A DNA stretch of 64,000 nucleotides, taken from positions 1 through 64,000 of the forward strand of contig NZ_VRLV01000022.1 in assembly GCF_009760925.1 (NCBI RefSeq), in the 5' to 3' direction. Both the position numbers and the translations under genes were made by a program. Source of the DNA: Nonomuraea typhae. GTDB taxonomy: Bacteria > Actinomycetota > Actinomycetes > Streptosporangiales > Streptosporangiaceae. This document shows positions 58,698 through 64,000 of the stretch, one piece after another. Within the stretch, counting starts at the first letter, position 1, and each line of letters starts with the position of its first letter. The notes below the pieces were generated by a model. It was not told the DNA's origin and did not search any database. It worked only from the letters and a program-made list of their open reading frames with translations.

Positions 58698-59105
58698 ATG
58701 AGCGTTTCACTGAGCGACAGCGCCCGGAAGATCCTCAACGCCCCCAACATCGGCATCCTGGCGACCATCAACCCCGACGGCAGCCCGCAGACCTCGGTCG
58801 TCTGGGTGGCCACGGACGGCGACGACGTGGTCATCTCCTCCCAGGCGGGCAGGCGGAAGATCACCAATCTCGAGCGGGACCCGCGGGCCAGCCTCAGCGT
58901 GTTCGACCTGGCCGACCCCGAGCGCTACGTCGAGGTGCGCGGCGAGGCGACGGTCGCCGAGGACGCGGGGCGGCGGCTGGCGGCGGAACTGGCCGAGAGG
59001 TACGACGGCGAGGGCGCCGGGCAGGAGTACCTCGACCTGCCCGCCGCCACGGTGCGCGTGGTCATCCGGCTGAGGCCGCATCGCCTGGCCGGCAACGCCG
59101 TCTGA
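58698..59105 (+). CDS. PPOX-class split-barrel oxidoreductase (probable F420- or FMN-dependent)
   Basis: A 135-residue protein of the pyridoxamine-5'-phosphate-oxidase-like split-barrel family. SARKILNAPNIGILATINPDGSPQTSVVWV and GRRKITNLERDPRASLSV are the cofactor-binding blocks of the actinobacterial F420-dependent subgroup. It may reduce quinone-like or other electrophiles. The ATG at 58698 is preferred, with GGGATGG upstream; one at 58689 would add three residues. It follows the LysR gene by 22 bases. Confidence 0.83.
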   Translation: MSVSLSDSARKILNAPNIGILATINPDGSPQTSVVWVATDGDDVVISSQAGRRKITNLERDPRASLSVFDLADPERYVEVRGEATVAEDAGRRLAAELAERYDGEGAGQEYLDLPAATVRVVIRLRPHRLAGNAV

Positions 59106-59106
59106 C

Positions 59107-60231
59107 CTACTTGCCGCGGCCGAACTCCGCCGCGACGAGGTCGAAGGCGAGCTCCCAGGTCTTCCACTCGGTGTTGGTGTGGACGGCGATCGTGTGCTCG
59201 CCGTCCAGGGTGCCGAAGATGTGGAAGTACGAACCCCACAGGCTGCCGCCCAAACCGCGCAGGGGCGCGTTGTCGAGCTCGAACACCCCCAGGCCGTAGC
59301 GGGCGTTCGGCATCCAGTGGCCGCCCTCGGTGGAGACGGTGGTCCACATCTTCTCCTGCTGCTCCGCCGGCAGGAGGCCGCCGGCGGAGACCGCGGTGAA
59401 GAAGCGGCCCATGTCGCCAACGGTCGAGACGACGCCGCCGGCCGACCAGCCCGCCGAGCTGTTGAACGCGGTGATGTCGAGGGGCGTCAGGCCGGGCTCC
59501 TCCATCATCGACTGCCAGTTCTCCGCCGTGACGTCGGCCGGGTCGGCGCCTTCCTTGAGGAACTGCGAGGTGTAGAACGACGGGTGCGGGTCCGGGTAGC
59601 CGGTCTCGTGGAGGCCGCGCACGTGGGTGCCGGTCAGCCCGAGGGGCTTGATGACGGTACGGTCGACCTCGTCGGCGTAGCTGTTGCCGGTGACCGCCTC
59701 GATGACCGCACCCGCGACGTAGAAGCCGCCGTTGGAGTAGGCGAAGGCGGCTCCCGGCTCGAAGATCGGCGGCTGGGAGACCGCGAGCTTCAGCAGGTCC
59801 TCCTTGGTCCATACCTTGAAGCGGTTGCGGTCGAACATCGAGCGGGTGGCGTACGGCCGTGACATCTCGGGCGCGATGCCGGTGATGAACATGCCGCTGG
59901 TGTTGCTGAGCAGGTGCCTGATGGTGATCTTGTTGCCGTCGTAGCCGTTGCCGCCGCCGAGCATGCCGGGCAGCCACTTCTCCACGGGGTCCTCGATGGT
60001 CAGCCTGCCCTCGGCCTCCAGCTGCAGCATCGCGGCGGCGGTGAACGCCTTGCCGGAGCTGCCCATGTGCATGTACTCGCCGGGCACGCGCCGGGCGCCG
60101 GTGGTGAGATCGGCCACGCCTGCCGTGCCGAACCAGGTCTCGCCGCCGTCGCGGATCTCGACGACGGCGCCGGGCACGCCGTACTTCTCGATCGCCTGGT
60201 CAAGCACGCGCTGCACGTCTTCGTACGACAT
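59107..60231 (-). CDS. Serine hydrolase, beta-lactamase class C/penicillin-binding family
   Basis: A 374-residue enzyme of the S12 peptidase/AmpC fold. The active Ser58 and Lys61 lie in HMGSSGKAFTAAA, and the YSN motif is at residues 165-167 (FAYSNGGF); the third motif is probably HTIAVHTNT near the C-terminus. No signal peptide is seen, so it is probably a cytoplasmic esterase or D-amino peptidase rather than a beta-lactamase. It is divergent from the two-HTH regulator at 60408, likely its controller. Confidence 0.85.
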   Translation of the reverse strand: MSYEDVQRVLDQAIEKYGVPGAVVEIRDGGETWFGTAGVADLTTGARRVPGEYMHMGSSGKAFTAAAMLQLEAEGRLTIEDPVEKWLPGMLGGGNGYDGNKITIRHLLSNTSGMFITGIAPEMSRPYATRSMFDRNRFKVWTKEDLLKLAVSQPPIFEPGAAFAYSNGGFYVAGAVIEAVTGNSYADEVDRTVIKPLGLTGTHVRGLHETGYPDPHPSFYTSQFLKEGADPADVTAENWQSMMEEPGLTPLDITAFNSSAGWSAGGVVSTVGDMGRFFTAVSAGGLLPAEQQEKMWTTVSTEGGHWMPNARYGLGVFELDNAPLRGLGGSLWGSYFHIFGTLDGEHTIAVHTNTEWKTWELAFDLVAAEFGRGK

Positions 60232-60407
60232 ATCTCGATTCCTCGCGTTTCACTCGCCGTTACAACACCTCGAAAGTTACGTTGCATACACGGATCGGTC
60301 AATCGCGATTTCCTGAAGCAACATGCATATAGGCAGCTCAGAGCAGAAAATTTGTTGCACCTAATCTGCGGGTTAATGCAAGGTCGACGTTGCGTTAGGC
60401 TGGCACC

Positions 60408-61115
60408 ATGCCTGGAGAGAGGCTCACACAGCAGGACCGCCGCCAGATCGCGGCCGGACTTGCCCATGGGCACACCTACGCCGCCATCGCCCGCCGCCTC
60501 GGGCGGCCGACCTCGACCGTCACCCGTGAGGTCATGCGCAACGGCGGCCCGCACGCCTACCACCCCGAGCGGGCCCAGCGCGCCGGCGAAGGCCGCACGC
60601 GCCGGCGCGCGAGCGCCCCGCGCGCCTCCGCGCCCGCCCCGGGCGGACACGACCCGCGCACGGTGGAGAGGGTCTCGGCGCACCTGGCCGACCAGATGGT
60701 CCTGTCGGGGCTGCCCCAGATGATGGCCAGGGTGATGGCCGCGTTGTTCACCACCGACAGCGGCAGCCTCACCTCGGCCGAGCTCGTGCGGCTCCTGCGC
60801 GTCAGCCCGGCCTCGATCTCCAAGGCCGTCGGCTACCTGGAGGCCCAGGAGCTCATCCGCCGCGAGCGCGACCCACGCCGCCGCGCCGACCTGTACGTGA
60901 TCGACGACCGCACGTGGTATCACGCCATGATCGCCAGCGCCCGCCTCGCCAGCCTGGTGGCCACCGGCGCGCACGACGGCGCCCGGGCGCTCGGCCCGGA
61001 CTCGCCCGCCGGGAGCCGGCTGGAGAACCTCGGCCGCTTCATCATCAGCGTCAACGAAGACCTGGTCCGCTCGGCCGAGCACTGGAGCCGGGTGTATTTC
61101 CCCCGGGACTCCTAG
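60408..61115 (+). CDS. Two-HTH regulator: IS30-type HTH fused to a GbsR/MarR-like winged helix
   Basis: A 235-residue protein. Residues 1-45 (LTQQDRRQIAAGLAHGHTYAAIARRLGRPTS) form an HTH of the IS30 transposase/HTH_38 kind. A basic Ala/Pro linker follows, then a winged helix (about 100-165: ELVRLLRVSPASISKAVGYLEAQELIRRERDPRRRADLY) like GbsR/MarR regulators, and a C-terminal helical dimerisation part. No transposase catalytic domain is present. TAGGCT six bases before the ATG suggests a leaderless start. The 176-bp spacer to the divergent hydrolase contains TTGCAT (60282-60287), TTGCAC (60355-60360) and inverted ATGCAA (60376-60381), possible sites. Confidence 0.82.
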   Translation: MPGERLTQQDRRQIAAGLAHGHTYAAIARRLGRPTSTVTREVMRNGGPHAYHPERAQRAGEGRTRRRASAPRASAPAPGGHDPRTVERVSAHLADQMVLSGLPQMMARVMAALFTTDSGSLTSAELVRLLRVSPASISKAVGYLEAQELIRRERDPRRRADLYVIDDRTWYHAMIASARLASLVATGAHDGARALGPDSPAGSRLENLGRFIISVNEDLVRSAEHWSRVYFPRDS

Positions 61116-61137
61116 CGAAATCCCGCGCACACACAGA

Positions 61138-61167
61138 CACCCGATGTGATTGATTCCACATCGGGTG
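61138..61167. terminator. Bidirectional terminator
   Basis: CACCCGATGTG (61138-61148) pairs perfectly with CACATCGGGTG (61157-61167) around an eight-base loop, between the convergent regulator and DUF3073 genes. Confidence 0.8.
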
Positions 61168-61196
61168 CCTGGCTACAACGTCAACCTGAAGAGCGG

Positions 61197-61433
61197 CTAT
61201 CTGCGTTCGGACGAACGGTCATCGTCATCGTCGTCGTCTCCGGCGCCGTATTGATCGGCGTAATCGGCATACCGATCCGCCAGCTCATCGTTGAGGTCGT
61301 CGGCGTCATCGTTGTGGCTGGAGTCTCCGACTCCGAGTTCGTCGCGAAGACGATCAAGATCTGTGCCACCGCTGTTGTACTTCAGCTGGCGAGCAACCTT
61401 GACCTGCTTGGCCTTTGCTCGGCCGCGCCCCAT
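61197..61433 (-). CDS. DUF3073 family small acidic protein
   Basis: A 78-residue protein. The basic start MGRGRAKAKQVKVARQLKYN and the following TDLDRLRDELG are the DUF3073 signature; the rest is very acidic (a run of seven Asp near the C-terminus). The function is unknown. It lies next to vdh and bldC, the same neighbourhood as in Streptomyces. The ATG at 61433 is chosen from the family start; the in-frame extension upstream is not conserved-looking. GAGGGGG lies about nine bases before it. Confidence 0.88.
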   Translation of the reverse strand: MGRGRAKAKQVKVARQLKYNSGGTDLDRLRDELGVGDSSHNDDADDLNDELADRYADYADQYGAGDDDDDDDRSSERR

Positions 61434-61582
61434 TGGCTCGACCCCCTCGTGTGGGGTCGTCCCCGACCCCTCGTCGCTAACGCACCACACACCGACGTCA
61501 CTGTCTCGGACGTCAGCCTCTTGTTCGCCTATTACCGTACCTGTTTTGTGCCCAGCTCGGTACGTCGTATGGACGTGGGGCG

Positions 61583-62662
61583 TCAGGCGCCCAGCCAAAT
61601 GCCCCTGATTCGCCCGACTTCCGACATTCTGCGCTCGGCCAGCCTATCCGCTGCGACGGCTGGAGGTACGCCTTCTTCTGCGGCGATTCCGAAGATCTTC
61701 AAAGTCGTGTCGTAGATCTTGGCCGCCCTGGACCGCGCGCGGTCCATGTTGAAGCCCTCGATCTCGTCCGCGACCTGGATGACGCCTCCGGAGTTCACCA
61801 CGTAGTCGGGAGCGTAGAGGATTCCGCGCTCGGCGAGTTGCTTTTCCACGCCGGGGTGTGCCAGCTGGTTGTTGGCCGCGCCGCAGACGATCTTGGCGCG
61901 CAGCGTCTCGACGACCGAGTCGGTCAGCGCGCCGCCCAGGGCGCAGGGGGCGAAGACGTCGATGTCGGCCGTGGCCAGCTCGGCCGCGTCGGCCACGACG
62001 TCGGCTTCGGGGTGGCGCAGCCGTACCCGCTCGACGGCCGCCTCGCTGACGTCGCAGATCACCACCTCCGCGCCGTCCTCGCGCAGAAGGTCCACCAGGC
62101 GGTGGCCGACCTTGCCGACCCCTTCCACGCCGACCCGCTTGCCGTGCAGGGACGGCGTGCCGTACACCCGCTCGGCCGAGGCGCGCATGCCCTGGAAGAC
62201 GCCGAACGAGGTGAGGATGGAGGAGTCGCCGGCGCCGCCGTGCTCCACGGTGCGCCCGGTGACGAAACGGGACTCCCTGGCGACGAGGTCCATGTCGGGG
62301 CTGTAGGTGCCGACGTCGCAGGCGGTGATGTAGCGTCCGCCGAGCGACTGGACGAAGCGGCCGTAGGCCCTCAGCAGGGCCTCCGTCTTCTGGGTCGCCG
62401 GGTCGCCGATGATGACGGCCTTGCCGCCACCGAGGTCGAGACCGGCGAGGGCGTTCTTGTACGACATGCCCTTGGCCAGGTTGAGCACGTCGGCCAGGGC
62501 GGCCTGTTCGCTCTCGTAGGGGTAGAAACGCGTGCCGCCGAGAGCGGGGCCTAGCTGGGTGTTGTGGATGGCGATGATCGCGCGGAGGCCGCTCTGCTCG
62601 TCGGCGCAGAAGACGACCTGTTCGTGAACGTCCTTGTGGGACGTGCCGAAGACGTCGGTCAC
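61583..62662 (-). CDS. vdh: Valine (Glu/Leu/Phe/Val-type) dehydrogenase
   Basis: A 359-residue NAD-dependent amino-acid dehydrogenase that deaminates branched-chain amino acids to 2-oxoacids, the substrates of BkdABC. Blocks: LGPALGGTRFYPY, GMSYKNALAGLDLGGGKAVI with the catalytic Lys residues, VGVEGVGKVGHRLVDLL (Rossmann glycine motif) and CGAANNQLAHP. It aligns closely with Streptomyces Vdh. The GTG at 62662 is preferred, with GGGAG nine bases upstream; the ORF extends 16 codons further. It reads away from bldC. Confidence 0.9.
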   Translation of the reverse strand: MTDVFGTSHKDVHEQVVFCADEQSGLRAIIAIHNTQLGPALGGTRFYPYESEQAALADVLNLAKGMSYKNALAGLDLGGGKAVIIGDPATQKTEALLRAYGRFVQSLGGRYITACDVGTYSPDMDLVARESRFVTGRTVEHGGAGDSSILTSFGVFQGMRASAERVYGTPSLHGKRVGVEGVGKVGHRLVDLLREDGAEVVICDVSEAAVERVRLRHPEADVVADAAELATADIDVFAPCALGGALTDSVVETLRAKIVCGAANNQLAHPGVEKQLAERGILYAPDYVVNSGGVIQVADEIEGFNMDRARSRAAKIYDTTLKIFGIAAEEGVPPAVAADRLAERRMSEVGRIRGIWLGA

Positions 62663-62760
62663 GGTAGTGACTCCCTGTCCGGTCCGCCGCACCTTCGCGG
62701 CGGAGATCACCTCTCAGGGTAGTGGCAGCAACGGTGCAAGCAGGCTGTCTTCATGACACG

Positions 62761-63636
62761 ATGCCTTCCGTGCTGCCCTACGCCGCGTACCTCCGCGTCT
62801 ATGAGCCGCTGACCGCCTTCAGCGAGTCCGAGCGGAAGGTCTGGGCCGATTACGCCGAGTCGCGCGACCGCCCGCGCCGGGCGAACGCGCTTCAGGCCGA
62901 GCATGGCGAGTCCCTCCGGCGCCTCCTCGCCGTGCCGCCGCACCCCGCGCCCGCCCAGGAGAGTCCCAACGCCTATTTGCGGCGTGTGGAGGATCGTCTC
63001 TACGTCTGCCCCTGGCAGACCCGGTTGCGCTCGTGGCTGGCGTTCTCACGGCTGCGCGGAACCACTCCGGTGAAGATGATGGACCGGTTCGTCCCCAAGT
63101 CAATCGCCGAGCAGACGGCCGACGACTTCGACCGCTTCAAGCGCCAGGGCGGCGCCTCGGCGCTGCGCACGCACATCAGGACCACGGCCTGGCACGTGCC
63201 GCCCTCCTGGTTCATCCCGTTCGACGGCAACGAGCGGTGGCTCGTGCTGGGCTCGGCGCCGGCCAAGGGCCAGGACCTCACCACGGCCACGGGCCGCAAC
63301 CTCATCTACGTGACCTCCATGGCCCAGGCCAGGCGGCGCTGCGCCAAGGCGCTGCAGGTGCTGCGCAAGCATCTGGGCGACGTGGCTGCGGGGCTGGACG
63401 TGGAAGACGTGGCACGCTGGCTGGAGGACTTCCATCCGCATTCGCTGGTGGAGCTCGACTACGGCGGGCTCGTGCACGTGATGGACGACGACGCGCTTCA
63501 GGCGGACCAGTCGGTTGCGGAGCTTTCGGCAGCTTTGACCGGTTTGGAGACGGGTCAAGAAGAGCTTGCGTTCGCAATGTATCAGCGCGTGATCTTGCGC
63601 TGGAAGTCAATGCAACTTCTGGAATCTGCCAACTGA
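62761..63636 (+). CDS. Conserved hypothetical protein beside bldC
   Basis: A 291-residue soluble protein with no family I can name. It is probably the gene that separates vdh and bldC in Streptomyces as well (recalled synteny). Features: an opening YAAYLRVYEPLTAF, a Trp/His-bearing stretch (RTTAWHVPPSWFIPFDGNERWLVLG) and a helical C-terminal half. No transmembrane segment or signal peptide is visible. The start is the ATG at 62761, where alignment-like sequence begins; the promoter is not clear. Confidence 0.75.
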   Translation: MPSVLPYAAYLRVYEPLTAFSESERKVWADYAESRDRPRRANALQAEHGESLRRLLAVPPHPAPAQESPNAYLRRVEDRLYVCPWQTRLRSWLAFSRLRGTTPVKMMDRFVPKSIAEQTADDFDRFKRQGGASALRTHIRTTAWHVPPSWFIPFDGNERWLVLGSAPAKGQDLTTATGRNLIYVTSMAQARRRCAKALQVLRKHLGDVAAGLDVEDVARWLEDFHPHSLVELDYGGLVHVMDDDALQADQSVAELSAALTGLETGQEELAFAMYQRVILRWKSMQLLESAN

Positions 63637-63970
63637 ACCCCATACAGGGGTCCTGACCAGCAAGAGCATGGCATGAGTAGGTCACGTGTCACGGCTACTG
63701 GCTTCTGCGAACTGAGTAGTTTGCCGTTTTCACTGCGATACCACGAAACGTGTCGCTAGAATCACCGAGCGTGACATCGCCATGTGGGCGGGCAGTTGGG
63801 TCAAAGAAGGGCTCGCCAATCGCTCTGCGTGGCGGTATGGTCACTTCGGGTGATGCCGCATATGGCTCGGAAAAGCCGCACGTTCTGGGCCATAGGGGGA
63901 CATCCGTGACACGCGCACAAGCAGTCGCAGGATCGCGAATGCCGGTCCACACGGAGGAGAGGCCGCACAA
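63637..63970 (+). other. Long non-coding leader of bldC
   Basis: These 334 bases contain no credible gene. TAGAAT (63757-63762) is a strong -10-like box without a good -35; it would give a leader of about 200 nt. A stable TCAC-TTCGG-GTGA hairpin (63841-63853) lies within the leader, and GGAGGAG (63953-63959) is the ribosome site for bldC. I see no recognised riboswitch. Confidence 0.6.
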
Positions 63971-64000
63971 ATGTCAGCTCGTACACCCGAGGCCGAGCCG
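63971..64000 (+). CDS. bldC: BldC, MerR-like developmental regulator (first ten codons)
   Basis: The ten visible codons read MSARTPEAEP, matching the start of actinomycete BldC (MTARTPDAEPLL in Streptomyces). BldC is a small MerR-family DNA-binding protein that controls the onset of sporulation. GGAGGAG lies 11 bases upstream. The gene is cut by the window end. Context (DUF3073, vdh, hypothetical) supports the call. Confidence 0.85.
   Translation, partial: MSARTPEAEP

Noticed and set aside
60408..61115. IS30-type insertion sequence
   Set aside because: Only the HTH resembles IS30; there is no DDE catalytic domain and no inverted repeats at the edges.
63637..63970. Possible c-di-AMP or other known riboswitch in front of bldC
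   Set aside because: None of the conserved core elements that I know were found; only a small hairpin is visible.
63695..63970. 91-residue minus-strand reading frame upstream of bldC
   Set aside because: No ribosome site, no family motif, atypical codon usage; it lies in the leader region.

Overview
This is a very GC-rich actinomycete chromosome segment. The gene set points to Streptosporangiales (Nonomuraea-like): an FadE5-type acyl-CoA dehydrogenase, DUF3073, a Streptomyces-type valine dehydrogenase, bldC, many GTG/TTG starts and many probable leaderless starts. The genus is an inference. No tRNA gene, CRISPR array, insertion sequence or prophage was seen. The window opens just upstream of a minus-strand rRNA operon, whose leader is at 1-95, and ends ten codons into bldC.

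Layout. 432-11959: oligopeptidase B, an aldo-keto reductase, a large flippase-like membrane protein with a kinase-like insert, two tandem secreted M28 aminopeptidases, a molybdopterin oxidoreductase and a double GNAT protein. 12029-17226: small proteins (SRPBCC, VOC, a Gdx-type SMR exporter, a methyltransferase, Dabb) and an FadE5-type acyl-CoA dehydrogenase behind two palindromic operators. 17236-20817: a secreted modular GH2 exo-glucosaminidase. 20926-24508: a branched-chain 2-oxoacid dehydrogenase operon (bkdABC). 24806-27512: two tandem polytopic GT-C-like membrane proteins that run into purS.

27430-31334 holds purS, purQ and purL, with an RsbW-like ATPase gene between purS and purQ. 48425-50883 holds purF-purM, and 61197-64000 holds DUF3073, vdh, a conserved hypothetical and bldC. 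As I recall the Streptomyces order, these belong to one conserved neighbourhood. Here it is opened by two accessory blocks. The first (31379-48373) carries a collagen-like secreted protein, an adenylate cyclase next to a CRP regulator, a MazEF-like toxin-antitoxin pair, two DHA2 drug exporters with a TetR, an ABC exporter behind a SoxR-like promoter, a PhoX phosphatase behind a PHO-box-like array, envelope proteins, and a MarR/SDR pair. The second (50898-61115) carries an ABC transporter with a decayed permease, a two-component system, a TetR/MFS pair, a frameshifted LysR gene next to DoxX, an F420/FMN split-barrel protein, a beta-lactamase-like hydrolase and an unusual two-HTH regulator.

How the genes work together. 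purSQL and purF/purM give purine synthesis steps 1, 4 and 5. bkdABC and vdh give branched-chain amino acid catabolism, feeding acyl-CoA to FadE-type enzymes. The accessory blocks are mostly exporter/repressor pairs, each with clear palindromic operator DNA between or in front of the genes. These operators are the most informative new structure in the window. Two genes look broken: the ABC permease and the LysR regulator.
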